A stretch of DNA of 64,000 nt from Pegea sp. RAD2-039 (lineage: Eukaryota > Chordata > Thaliacea > Salpida > Salpidae). A program made the position numbers and the translations under genes. The stretch's first letter is position 1, and every line of letters begins with the position of its first letter. The stretch covers positions 868,001 to 932,000 of the forward strand of contig JAQGEQ010000191.1 of the NCBI GenBank assembly GCA_034620365.1, read 5' to 3'. The notes beneath the pieces are model-generated. The model was given only the letters and a program-made list of their open reading frames with translations. It ran no database searches and was not told where the DNA came from. Shown piece by piece: positions 1 through 12,700 of this stretch.

Positions 1-678
1 ACCTATACCTAAAAAGACTTTAGATGCAAAACCGAAAATACCAGATACAAGAGCTGACGAAATATAGAAACAAACAAATTCAATACCGTTACATGAATTT
101 AGAAATGTACATTGTGAATGTGTGGTTTTCTTCCAAATAAATAAACAACTATAAAAAGATATCATATTTGCGATTAGATGGGTTAATATAATATGACTAA
201 AAGAACTAAGAAATAGGGAAATAAAAGTGCAATTACATCGATCAGTGGATATTAGCATATAAGGTGCCAGATAAGAATGCCAGCTTTTAACTTTCCAAGC
301 TGAATATACGAGAACATTGATGATAGTTATTACATTAAAGCACTTGTCTATAGGACATTGAGCACGAGGTACATCCAAAGCTTGCCTGAGTTCAGGGTCA
401 TTGACATAGCGATGCTGGTTGACAAGATCTTCATGATAAGTCAAATATATGCCACTAATTCCATATATAGCAAATATAGAAACACTACAGTAAACAGAAT
501 ATTTAAGCAAAGTGTCTATCATCCGTAAATCATCATCAAGTAGTTGGTAAGATATAAATGATTCAATTTGATCGGATAATAAATAACATCGTCGAAATAA
601 TGGAGGAATTTGTATTAAACTTTTAACTTGTAACATTTTCTCAAAAAAACTAACACAACATCCATTAAAAGAAAACAT
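1..678 (-). CDS. PARL: PARL-type mitochondrial rhomboid protease, N-terminal part (runs off window)
   Basis: An open frame of 226 codons starts at the ATG at 678 and continues off the left edge without a stop or visible intron. It reads like animal PARL, the inner-mitochondrial-membrane rhomboid serine protease that processes PINK1, PGAM5 and similar substrates. Seen: a short N-terminal part, a hydrophobic segment near residues 60-80, then the block INVLVYSAWKV, a stretch ending LLSSFSHI-like (FLSSFSHIILTHLIANM, about residues 153-169), which matches the PARL region 'LLSTFSHFSLFHMAANM', and SALVSGIFGFASKVFLG near the edge, matching the segment just before the catalytic GASG. The catalytic Ser and His would lie outside the window, so activity cannot be judged. 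The absence of introns over 678 bases is notable next to the intron-rich neighbour. Confidence 0.85.
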   Translation of the reverse strand, partial: MFSFNGCCVSFFEKMLQVKSLIQIPPLFRRCYLLSDQIESFISYQLLDDDLRMIDTLLKYSVYCSVSIFAIYGISGIYLTYHEDLVNQHRYVNDPELRQALDVPRAQCPIDKCFNVITIINVLVYSAWKVKSWHSYLAPYMLISTDRCNCTFISLFLSSFSHIILTHLIANMISFYSCLFIWKKTTHSQCTFLNSCNGIEFVCFYISSALVSGIFGFASKVFLGIG

Positions 679-3600
679 TTTGGAAAACAATTAATTTAAA
701 ACATGACAACAAACACGAATTTTAAAATTACTTTGAAAAAATAACTAGACTAGAAACTTAAATAAAACTAAAATGTCTTTTCAACAAAGTGGTATTGCAG
801 ACTAAAATTAACTGTAGTAACAACAAAAATTTCAACAAAAATATTGCAAATTCACAATCTAGATATTTTTCTTTAGAAACATTAATATTGTAATTCAAGA
901 AATCAAAGTTCAAATTTTTATCTTACTGTCTTAAAAGACAACCTCATAAGGAAAAGTAAAATTTCAGAAAACAAACGTAACACCTTTTTTACAAACAGAA
1001 GACGAGGCTTGATGTAACTTTGTATATTCATAAAAAATATATCTAACTCAAATTTATAACTTTAACAATCAAATCTTTGTAAAACCTGAACAAAAGTTTC
1101 ATCAAATCTGAAATTGTCGAAATAAGAAAGGAAAGATTTCAATGAGATTTGTTATGTTTTTGGAAAGATAAACAGGCCTTAAAAGAAAAATACCAATTAC
1201 TTTTACGACAAGTTTTCCGGATATGATCTTTGAAAACCAAATTTCCATGCTTAAAAATAGTCAAATTTTTCTTTGCACTACCTATATTAGATTACTAAGA
1301 TTACACTTATATTATTATACTTATATTATATACTATGTACAATAAACCCTTTAAAACAGTTAAGCGTCTCATATGATCCAAAATACTAGATAAGTTTTAA
1401 ACAGATGATAAAATGTGAGTTTTTAGCAATGATAAATTATGTAATGAAAAGCTTTCTACCTCCTCTGACTAAATAAATTACTGTTATAGGCTGGTTTAAT
1501 TTAGAAATAAACTAATTTTGATTAAACTCAAAAGTCACATGTAAATTTAAAAAATCAAAACGCTGTATTTTTGGAAAAGCTTTTTTTCTAAACTAGTTTT
1601 AATAATAAATAATGAAATCCATTGACTTATTGAGAGCTCAAGCTTATTCAGAATTAAATGTTAAATAATCTCTAAACATTTAGTTTTTTGTGATAACATC
1701 CTTAAAATATATTATTTATTAATAAAGCATGATATACAAAACATTTGATTAAATTAAGACTACATGAAACTAAAATAAAAATTGAAAATTTTCTGAAGTA
1801 GTTTTTTAACAAAAAATATTGTTTAAATGTAATAAAAACAACTCAAAACATTATCATTGTATATTTTTTTCAAAGCTTTCACAACACGTTAAACTGCTGA
1901 AAACTCAACTAAAATACATTTTCGCAGACTTAAAAAACCAACACTTTCAATTTTCCTGCTTAAACTAAGTTTTTACTTCAAATTTAAAAAAAAATGAAAA
2001 TATTTAAATCTTTTTATTAAAATTTTTATTAACCATAGTCTTTTAAATTCATTTAAAACTAATATTTCTAAGTCTGGTTTCGTTCACGCCTTGAGCTAAG
2101 TGTAAAACCTAAAAATGCTGAGAAAGCTTTTAGCCACCATGGTGATGACGTCACCTACTTCCTTGCTCAGTCAACCATGACATTCTCTTGAAAACTTTTT
2201 TTAAATAGCTTACTGTTTATCGCTGTATCAGACACCACAACTGTCTATTGAAAGATTTCAACTTAAAGCTAGATATTGATTACAAAACGTAAAATGCTTT
2301 GGGAAAAAATTCTTTGTAAGTTTACTAAAACTTACACTTTTTTACACAAAAATTACTTTTGAAAATCCAAACTTAATTATCACAATTATAAGGTTGAAAA
2401 GCAAATCATTTCAACTTCTACTTGGATTAATTATCAAAAAACTTTGTTATGTTACTAGTTCAAGAAATTATATCATCCTAACATTCACTTCTATAAAATC
2501 AAACTGAATAAATTTACATTTTATTCATTTCAGTACATACAAAGAAAGGTGCATCTTAATTTTATCTTATAAATTTGTAATTGTCATTTATATCGTTGAA
2601 AAGAGTTTAATAACAAATTATAGATAAAATAACAATTAAACAAGTTATGATTAAAAGCAAAGGCCATTGAACGAAAATTAGAACTATATAAATCATGCTT
2701 GGTTAAGCATACCAATTTAATTGAAAGCTGTTATTTGTAAGTATTTAAATATTTGTGGAAATATTTAGCTGTAAAACTAAAATTATTTTTAAAACTTCAA
2801 AATGTCTTAACAAGTTTAATATAAAAAAATCATTAATTACTAAATTATTAAATGTCATTTATTCCTCTGGAAATTTTTTACTAGAATCAAAAAAAACTTT
2901 AACGGAAGAAAACTATCCAATAGGTATTTGTACTATTGGTATTATAACTGTGAATAGTTGAAAGATTTCAATTAACTCATAACACAATTATGAACATATT
3001 GAGGTTTTTATATTAAGTTTTTGAATTATAAATTAATGGCTAAGCTTCAAATGATGGAGACATATAATTGAATCATTATGTTAAAAAAGAAATTAACAAT
3101 TACAAAAGTATCAGCAATATCTAAAATATCACAATATAAAAGTAATTTTTTTGTAAGTAAAAGAATAAATAATGTATACATTGATAAACTTATAGTATTA
3201 CAATAATGTAAAATAAATTATTCTACCTAAATTTAAAAAGTCTGTTTAAAAACGAAACAACTAGTCTTTAGTAAAATGAATATTATTCAGATCATTGAAA
3301 CGACAAATTAATTGAATCAATAGCAAAACATCCTATTTATTTTTTTATCTATTTTATTAAGCACGAAAGTTTTATACTACAAAATATAATTCAATTTACA
3401 AATTAAAAGACAATTTAATATAAAAAAACACTGTTATAACTATGCCATTAAAACTGAAATAAACTAGTTTAAAACTATTAAAAATATTTTATTAATATTT
3501 CAGAAAAATATTAAGTTTATAATTTTATATTTATAGAATATTTGGGTTTTCCCCAACATGATAGTTAAGTAAACTATTCCATATATAAAATAAAACATAA

Positions 3601-3944
3601 GAAATTTTAAGTGAGCATATTAAATAATACTTATAGCAAAACATTTCGTTTGATAGACATTTTATAAAGTAAAATTAGTAAAACATTAGAGTCAAAGTTA
3701 GGATAATCAAGTATGAATGACATAAAAGCCTGAGAATAAGAAACACCTATTCGTAAACTGTAAATTGTTAACTTGAATAAAAGCTAAAAACTGGTTTAGT
3801 GAGCGAAAAGATTATTTTTTAACGAACTTAATGCATATTTTCTTGCGCGTTGTATCTTTGCAAGAAAGTAAATGTGTCTTGATGTACTTAATATGTTGTA
3901 TCTTTTACACTGCACGGCTAAAAGATAACATAATAAGTATTAAT
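679..3944. other. AT-rich intergenic spacer
   Basis: No gene can be supported here. Short open frames such as the one at 2755-2961 look like chance in AT-rich DNA and resemble no family. The only marked island is around 2131-2180, which is less AT-rich and contains the palindrome TGACGTCA at 2146-2153; it may be a regulatory element, but nothing else shows this. Confidence 0.6.
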
Positions 3945-4100
3945 AAAAGCATCGGTAAGCGTCTGGTACATTTGCACAGCTTACCTCTTGGGTCAGGGAT
4001 AACCAAAAGCTCTCTATCAAAACTAAGACCACCAAATATACAGCCAAATGTAGACAACCATACATTGTCATTAACTAGACTTACATGGCCCTCATATGCT
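3945..4100 (+). mobile_element. LINE fragment (non-LTR retrotransposon, region just after the RT domain)
   Basis: A short decayed piece of a LINE. One frame reads SINKSIGK and the next frame continues ASGTFAQLTSWVRDNQKLSI then KTKTTKYTA, the typical stretch after the reverse transcriptase palm in LINEs of the jockey/CR1-like type (usual form 'INSRIGKASGTF..L..RVWDN.KLS..TK..VYRA'). At least one frameshift and a stop at 4075 show that it is dead. The same stretch occurs in the longer copy near 45.0 kb, in the same orientation, so both come from one family. Only about 150 bases are recognisable; the borders are approximate and I see no target-site duplication. Confidence 0.75.
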
Positions 4101-6010
4101 AACTAGAACGGTAACTTATATACCACACAGATAGAATTCAATTTAATATCCAGAAAACCTTTTTCGCCTTTTAATCTTAACAAAAAGGTTTATTTTTTGT
4201 ATTAAATTTAAAAGTAAAACTTAAATTTATAGTTTTAGCCTTTAATGGGTGCTGTAAATAATGAGATTATTCTTTTCTTTAAGTCAAAGGGTAATATTAT
4301 TTTTTACAAAGCTTGTAACTAACTATGTAGAACTCATTTAAAAACTATTGTTTGTTTTGTTCGCTGCTATTTCTTATTTAACCTTCTAAAACTTACTTAA
4401 TCTACTTTTGTTCATCTCTAAAAGCAACCCATCTTTGTTTAAGTCGCATTTGAGTTCAATCAAGAGTCACAAATTGAACTAGTGCACACATACAGATAAA
4501 TTGTTTACTACAAACTATTTTTCTTTCTTTTAATTGTTTTAAAGCTGCTCAAATTAAAAAATTAAAAGCTGCTCAAATGTTTATCATCTAACAATAACAT
4601 GTTTGGTTAGAGAAATATGAATTGCTATTGATTATCTTTTAGAATGAAAAAAATTATAATTAAATAAATATTAATAAATCAGTAAACTGCAAAATTGTTC
4701 TTCTTTAGTGAAGAAAAAGTTTAATTTAGTATATGACTTAACAGTAGGTAACCTCAAATAATAAAATAGAAAAATAAAATTTTTCTAAAATATGATAATT
4801 TTGAAAAATGAAACTTGTTAATTCAAATTTCCTAATATATCTAAAATCGTCTCATTATTTAAATCTAAAGTTTACAATTTTGTTATGCCTACAGTATAAC
4901 AAACTTGTTGATCTTATCATGGCTTTGTTACAAGAGTTTTTGCTGACGATATCAATAAAAATAATTTTGTTTAATGTCGGTTTATCTGTAAAATAAATTA
5001 CATTTGTTCATGACATCTTTTAGATAACTTTTATTGAGCCTAATAAAAACAACCGCTTTCTTGAATAGCAAGTAATTAGTTCAAACCACAGTCTAGATTA
5101 TAATATATTATATTTCAGAACGATTTGTAAATTATTTTCGATAAAACTATTTTATAAAACTTATAAACAATCTATTTGTGACACAAATTAAATATTTTTT
5201 GTTTGATTAGTATTTTATTTGTTTATTAAATTTTATTCTTTTAATAAAAAACTTTTTTATCATAAATTTATCAAAATTTTTGAAGTATTTTTACCATTTA
5301 TTTTGTTTAACTTATCGAAAATTTGATTTATCAAATATACTTTGGCTTTGTTAAAATCTGGATCTCATATAACTTAGTAATGAAGGTATACCACAATAAT
5401 TGTGAAATCTTTAAATGGTTTTCGATGAAAATTATCAGTAACAAAAGTACCATTGACAAAAAAATTTTGATTCAAAAAATAACTTTGATCTACATAAAAT
5501 CTTTATAGCAAAGTCACTAATGTAAACAGAAGATGCTGCACAAAATTTCATGAGTAATACAGACCATCTTGATCCATCGAAAGCTACTGAAGTATTTTTT
5601 TAAATTAGAAAATTTTCTTAAATTCAAGTATGAAGAAAAGCTGAATTGGACAAAACTGTTTTTTTAATTTTCCTGTTTGTTAGTTACATTGTTTTTGTCG
5701 ATATAGATTTATGATATCTTTGTCATCGGGTTAGTTTAAACCATTACTTTAGAAATTCAAATGATGACATTCAACCAGCTGAGTGTTTTCATTTTATCAA
5801 ACACTAATTTGCAGTTAAGATATAAAACAAAAACTTCAAGAACTAAAACTAATAAAGTTTTCATGGTAGCAGAATAGTATCACAGAAATTTGATTAAACA
5901 CAAATAAATCATTACAGAAACACAGGACACAAAATCAAAGACTTTTATCAATCTATGAAAGGACATAATTAAATTGAATATAATTATAGTTCTTCTCAAA
6001 GTCTATTATT
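4101..6010. other. AT-rich intergenic spacer
   Basis: Nothing convincing is seen. It lies downstream of the 3' end of the minus-strand protease gene and would contain its 3' UTR (just left of 6011). The open frames at 4808-4996 and 5323-5508 are AT-biased and resemble nothing known. Confidence 0.5.
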
Positions 6011-9000
6011 TCAGTAATGTGGGTTAGCAACCCGGTTGCCAACATATTGACGAATCCATACAATATAATTTGAAATTCTTGTGTACCCACCGGGGGTTCC
6101 TAAACCACAACCTTCTCCAAAACTGGTAATACCATCAAGGTACCAGTAACCACCTCTTTTGCAAGCTAATGGTCCTCCACTATCTCCCTGAAAAGATAAA
6201 GTTAAATATTTGAAAGACTCAATAAACATTTTCTTCACTTTGCAAGTATCCATGGACACTAATCCTCCTGCACAGATGACTTTTCTGTAGTCTGATTCGG
6301 TTTTTGTACATGATTCAGGATCAGTAATAGGCATTTGGACCTCTTTAAGTTTCGATGATATCGAAGTTAATGAACCTGTAAAAGCTGACATTAAAACTTC
6401 AGAGAAAAACCATTCAAGATTTGATAAAACTTTCTGAACCTTGTTTACCTCCCCAACCAGTAGCAACACAAGTGTTGCCTGGCAACGGATAGATCTTGTT
6501 TTTGATAAAATCTTTCTGCGTCTTAATGAAGGGTTGTAAGCTATCAGGGAGACAGATGGGTCGGACTCTTTCAATATTCCTCACATATCCTTTTAGTTGA
6601 ACAAGAGCAATATCATTTCGATCTCCATCAAAGTCATATTGAGGATGGATTATGATGTGATTTGCTCTGTACGTCTAATGACGTCATCAACATGTAAGAA
6701 GATGTAATAAAGAAAAAGAAGAAGACCTACTTCCGTGTCAACATCTTCACCATCTTCATCTGCGATGTATTTGCCGATGTGAAACCAATATAAATTTTCA
6801 TCAACATTTCTTGGCCTAAAAATATTTCGGTTTCTCAAACCAGATGTGACGTCATTAGTATGACATCACTCACATGGACCACGTGGCACGGTCAACAAAA
6901 CAGTGGGCAGCTGTTATTAACCAATTAAGACCGATTAAAGTTGCACCACATTCATGACTGAGTGTATTGGTCATGATCTGTCCCATCCAGGGCCACGACC
7001 CATCTAAAGATGTCACTCCTCCTGCGACACCTGATTTCAATACACGATAGTGTACTTTACAAGAAAAACTTCACCTAAGATCTTTTTTGATTCATTTTTG
7101 AGCACTGGTAACCCGCATTTGAAGTCGGTTTCTGAAAGTTATGAGTTTAGAATAAATATCGAAAATAGTCAAAGACTTGTACCTGGGCACTCCACTATAG
7201 ATATACATCTTCCATTATGAAATATTGGGCGATTATCAGGGCACTCACATCCTGGAAGACATATAATATCCGCTCGTGACATCCTTGGTGTCAGTCCTTC
7301 GCCTTTTAAAGAAGTTCAGCTCTCAATCAGTCGAAATTATATAATGATCTTACTTGGCAGACAAACTGGAACACTTTTTCTCTGTTGTATTCGGTAGGTG
7401 TCGCAAGTAATCAAACATTTTTTGCGACAAAGTTTCCAAGTTTGACCAAAAGTACAGCTGCGCAATGGAGAAAGTTTCCGCGCTGAAAATAAAAGAAAAA
7501 TCTTCTTTAAAAGACGCATGAGGTTAACAAAAAAGAGCTCAAAAAGAAACAATCAATTTTTACGAAGCCAACAGCACTTTGTGATTAACGGCTTAAAAGT
7601 TATTCATAGAAATCGCTTAAAGCAATGATTTGAAAGAATTTCCGGAACCGTTGAAAAGTTGAAAGCATTTACTTGTAACTGAACTGTACACTAGCTTGAA
7701 ACCTCTTCCTCCTCGAGAACCATCACTATGGAAAAAGACATCTATTAAGTTTCCTGTGAGTATCTGTGGGTTTGTCGGTCGGTATCTTCCACAAAAAGTC
7801 TTAGTAGAGTTTAAACGTGTGTCATTGAGTTTTAAGAAATCAAAAAGACACAGATCAAAACAATCCCCCTTGTCAAGATCACATGCATCACTATAAACAA
7901 AACTCATTAAATTGATCTTTTAGAATAAAATTTCACTCGACGGCTCACATTGGGGTCTCAAGATCAAGATCAACCATTTGTATGATTATTCTTGTCCCTG
8001 GAGGTCCTTGAATCCTCCATTGACATTTTAGGTCACTTTTATAGGCTGATGGATAACCAGGGCTCGTTAGGACTCCATATCTTTCTGTAATTAGCCAGGG
8101 GGACCCACAACCCCAATCTAAAAGTAGTTTTTCAAGTTGCTCACCATAATTTCGATAATTTCATTTTTTTAATATTTATATTTGAATATTTATTAAAACA
8201 TAAAATTAAACATCGATAACTTTCAAATATACTCTTTGCATTCAATTTTTACTTATCTTTACTCAAAGCTTTTTAATTAGAAGAGTACACATAGATTTGA
8301 TTAGACAGATTTTGTGATTTAAATGTTATTCAAAAATCATAAATATTTTCAACCTATCTATTTATCCTAGGGGATACTTCAAATATTTTGATGAAATCGA
8401 TACAAACTAATTAATACTAGTTGATTAATTGGTTTAGTTTAATTGGTATGATGCTCACTAACCTTCTGTCTTTTCACAGTATCCACTTGGCCCAACAGAA
8501 TATCCTTCACAACAAACTTTGATTTCTGCGAAACAAGTTGTCTTGACTGTTTCAATTTTGTATCTGAAAGTAGATTTTCATTTTATTCTAGTTTGGTTAA
8601 GCTAGTTTAATATACTTTTAAAATCATCTTAGTCAAAAATATATATAATTTATTCAAGTTTTATTCACAAAAAAGTGTCTCTTAAGTCTGAAATGTTTAT
8701 TTTTAGGAAGTTAAATGTTTTCAGAATAAAGATCGTTAAGAATTATCTGATAAATGAAATTTTTATCATAAAATCATTCAGAAGATATTTTTGTAATACA
8801 TATGTAAACAATAGCTTAGTAGGCTAGTAACTTTTTTGCTAACTAATGTTCCTATTGACTTACTTAGAATATTTACAAGGATAAAAGATTTTGAAATAAT
8901 AAATACGAAAAAATTACAATATAAAAAGTAACCAATCTGTTTAAATTTATCTTAAAAACTTTTAACCAGATTTATCATTGGGTTTGAAAAATGAAAGTTT

Positions 9001-9713
9001 GTTGTAAAGTTTAAATAACGAAAATCATTATGAGGCTGCATTTGTTCATTTTTTAAACAAAGTAAATCAAACTACCGAAAAAAAAATTTGTTATCACCAA
9101 ATCTTAAAAGATAATCTGGCAGATTGACAGTACTGATTATAAAAATTTTATAAGGTAAACTGAAATTTTGAAGATTCCAAACAAACATGATTAAAAGAAT
9201 TGCTTATTTAAATTTTCAAAATCCTAATTTTAATTTGTCTTTATCAAAAAAGGACTTTACATACATCCAGAAACTGACCTGATACAAGAGAAGAACCAGC
9301 ACCAGCTTTGGTATGGAACTCGTACTCTTCTTGTACAATTATATTCAACTTTATTTGTACAAGTCATATTATAACGTGATCTAAAAATGTGAAATCAATT
9401 TGTACATTTGTTGAATAAAACATCAAAAAATGACTTACGGAGTTGGCGCAGGTTTCCAGTAAGGATTAAATAGAGATCTAAACAAATTCTTACGAATGTA
9501 TAAGGAGCTAGAATTATTCAAAGATTTATACAGTTTTATAGAATCCTTTAATGTGATGTCATTGGATGTGAGGTTGTAGAGAGCTCTTTCAATATTGCCA
9601 TAAGTTTCATTTAGAGAATTGTTTAGTAGAAAATTTAATCTTGATCCTTCATCTGCATACTCCGAGACACATTGCGAAATAATCACAAAAAAAAGAACCA
9701 AATTAAACATCAT
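6011..9713 (-). CDS. Secreted EMI-CUB-TIL-trypsin modular serine protease
   Basis: Thirteen exons, all joined in frame: 9439-9713, 9279-9380, 8463-8563, 7949-8117, 7673-7890, 7354-7482, 7183-7251, 7075-7131, 6874-7030, 6731-6815, 6449-6674, 6239-6375, 6011-6187; about 633 residues. Order of parts: signal peptide (1-17), Asn-rich linker, EMI-like domain (about 97-157; WCWFFSCIR, CCEGYSVGPSGYCEK), one CUB domain (about 163-288), a TIL-type cysteine-rich inhibitor-like domain (about 298-354), then CGLP linker and a trypsin-fold domain (374-633). Catalytic residues are visible: His416 in LITAAHC, Asp475 in NDIALVQL, Ser578 in KGDSGGPL. Asp572 in DTCKGDSGG predicts cleavage after Lys/Arg. The protein is probably an extracellular-matrix or body-fluid protease. 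Odd: the IVGG-like start is VAGG preceded by Gly, not Arg or Lys. The shortest intron is 44 bases. The enzyme call is firm; the domain order depends on hand-made splicing. Confidence 0.88.
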
Positions 9714-12700
9714 CCTAAAGCGTAATAAAAATTAAGTTTATTATTCAAGTGTGAGATACAACAACTAAATACTGTTCGAAATTATTCCATAAAAAAAGAC
9801 AGAAAGTTTTAAATAAAACATAAAACTTTTTTTCTCAATTTGTTCGTTTCTTAAAATTGGTTGTAAACCTTGTTCCTACTACTTTTAATTTTTTGATTCT
9901 GTCTAATGATCATTTCATCTTTACACAACAATTTTAATTACTTTCACAAAATTTATAAACACCAGCTTCTCGCATTTTATCTTTTTAATTTCGTTTTAAA
10001 AACTTTTTTTAAGTTTTTTTTTATCATATATTGTATAACTCTATATCACTTGATGACTACTATTAAAACTTGTAAAAACTTAGAAATAAATAAAATGAAC
10101 AATAAACTATTTACAAATAAAAATAATATAACTCAATGTTTATTTGCTAACAACATATCAAAAGTGTTTTCAAGAAATGTAAAAATAGGAAAAACTTACA
10201 AGCAAAAAAAATAAATAAGCAAAAAAATCAGATATCTTAATAGCTTTAAAATCTGAATTTTTAAACTTCTTAGATTTAAAATTCATAATTAAAATGAAAT
10301 AAAATATGTTTACATATAATATAGACAAGATAAAATCATACTTTTGTCACCTTCACACCACTTACAACATGTAAAAAAATCAAAGAAGGATTTGTTTAAA
10401 GTTTCAAAATGATGATTTTTGTCATTAAAGATAAAACAGAAGAAAAAATATAAAGTGCCACAGGGCAAAAAGGTCAAATCTAAAATCAAACTGTTCCAAT
10501 AAAAGCTGATGTAGCCTCTCACGATATATGACGTCAACAGCCATTATATCACTTTAATTAAGTTATTCTATTAATTCTAAAATTAAATCTGCAGAAAAAT
10601 TATGTTTGAAACGTTTATTACAGCTTCAATTTCATCTTTAAATTCACTTTTGATTTCAACTTACGAATATTTAATCAAAATAATTAGTTTTACAAATAAT
10701 GAGATTGTATCAGTTTTCAAATGTTTAAAATTATAACTAAATATTTTTATTGAATCAGCTTTATTTATAAATCTATGATCGGTTATATTAAAATATTTTA
10801 AACTTATATTTACTGTTTTTATAATCAAAAAAGATAGTTTTAGATTGTTCCAAATTGAATATGTATTTGATATATATTACATTTAAAAGCATATATTATA
10901 TACTCATACTATTAAAATCTTCAGTTTGAATTATTTTTATAATCTGATTTCACCATGATGTACAAAATGTATATAAAATTAAGAGTGATTTTTATGTTAT
11001 TAGTTGAATTTTTTCAGCAAAAACTAGAAAAGATTTTTTCTGAACGAGATAATAAATTAGAGAATAATGAACAGATGAACAGTTTTGAACCTAAATGTCA
11101 AACTAGTTCTTATAGATTATGATGTTGTTCAAACGCAAATCAATAAGGATCACATAAAAGATGTATTTGTCAAAATATCTTTTCACTTTTATAAAAAAGA
11201 TATTAATCAACATTAAATAAAAATCAAACCAAGTAAATATTAAAAAATATCTAAAGTTAAGAGGTAAAAATAATTTCTTATATGAAAAAAGCATTTCAAA
11301 CCAGTTAAAATGCTAAATAAACAAATATGTGAAAATTCTGTTTATATTTAAGGCAAATATAAGATGTAGTTTAAATTCTGACTAGTTCATCAAGCTGTTC
11401 TATAAAATTTTTTTTGTGCAAATTACTTAGATTAAATAGCAGATATAATATTTATGTGATATTTTGCAATCCTTTAATAATTAAAAATTATGCGTAGACT
11501 TAATCGTTTTAAAATTTCCTCTTGTGCAAAGCTTTTAAGAAATCACAAACTGTTGATATTTATTTTGAGGTAATAATTCATATAAAAACAAGTTTCAAAA
11601 ATATATCAATTTACAAATTCATTTTTCGAGAAAAAAAATATTCTTTGAATATTTCGACTATTTATAGTAAATAAAGATCTAAGTTTGAAAGTATCCTATG
11701 TGGTTAGAACGCTACCAAACGGAAGAAAATTGAGATAAACGGAAGAAGAGTTGAGATAACAACTATATCATAATATTAACTCCTAATTTGCTGGCCTAAA
11801 ATTGATAGTTTTGAGCTGCGCTAATTTATAATTACATTTTGTGAAAAAATTGTATAACTAAACGTATCTTTATACAATATTTCATGTATTTAAAAAAACG
11901 TTTAAAAAAATAGACTTATAGACAGTTTGCAGTCCAAATTATAGAGTTTAATCAAGTTAAAAAGATTTATTAAAACATAAAATATAAACAACTTTTTTAA
12001 TGCCGTAAATCTGATTGATAACAGGTTTTACAAGATTATGATAGGGTTATTAACTTAAATGTAAAGTATTTCACCCACATTGTACAAAACGTTATCAAGT
12101 TAAAAAGACTTGTAAAACAAGTTTAGTTTTTTGTGAAAGTATTATATGTTTGTTACCTCAAGTATATTTTAATAATGTACATGTTTATATTTATGCAGTA
12201 AAATAATTACAGCATACTCATAACCCTAATATACAAAATATAAAGTCATAAAAAAACTTCTTGTTTTAAAAACTATTTGTAGTTTTACATTTTATCATCA
12301 AATAATGTTTTAAAAAGCAATCAAGAGAGCAATCATCTTAGTTTTTTATGTAGTACAAGTAAAGTGAAAAATAATTAGGTCCACAAAAATATTGACTTAA
12401 AAATAATAAGTTTTTTTAAATAAAAACTTGAACTTTTCATAAAGTACACTGTAACTTAGTGGTATACATCAAAAACAATTTTTATTAAATACTTTTTCTT
12501 TTTCTTGAAATAAAATTGTATACATTATATTATATATCAACTATATAATTTGATGAATAGAAAAATTTTTAATAAAACAATAAACAATTGATTAATCCGC
12601 AATTATCAAAAGAATAATAATAATATAGCTTAATCAGGTGAGTCTAAATTAAGTTTGAATTAAGAAGTTGATTAAATTTTTTGGAATTAATTATATTAGC

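Noticed and set aside
4920-4975. FADDI-like string resembling a reverse-transcriptase catalytic box
   Set aside because: None of the flanking RT blocks are present in any frame, so this short match is most likely chance.
9906-10214. 102-codon open frame on the plus strand
   Set aside because: Strongly biased to Phe, Asn, Lys and Ile as expected from AT-rich DNA; no domain, no neighbour logic and no family resemblance.
10425-10544. 39-codon minus-strand frame with a hydrophobic end (FDLFALWHFIFFLL) overlapping TGACGTCA
   Set aside because: It looks membrane-like but is too short; no homolog is known to me and no second exon could be joined.
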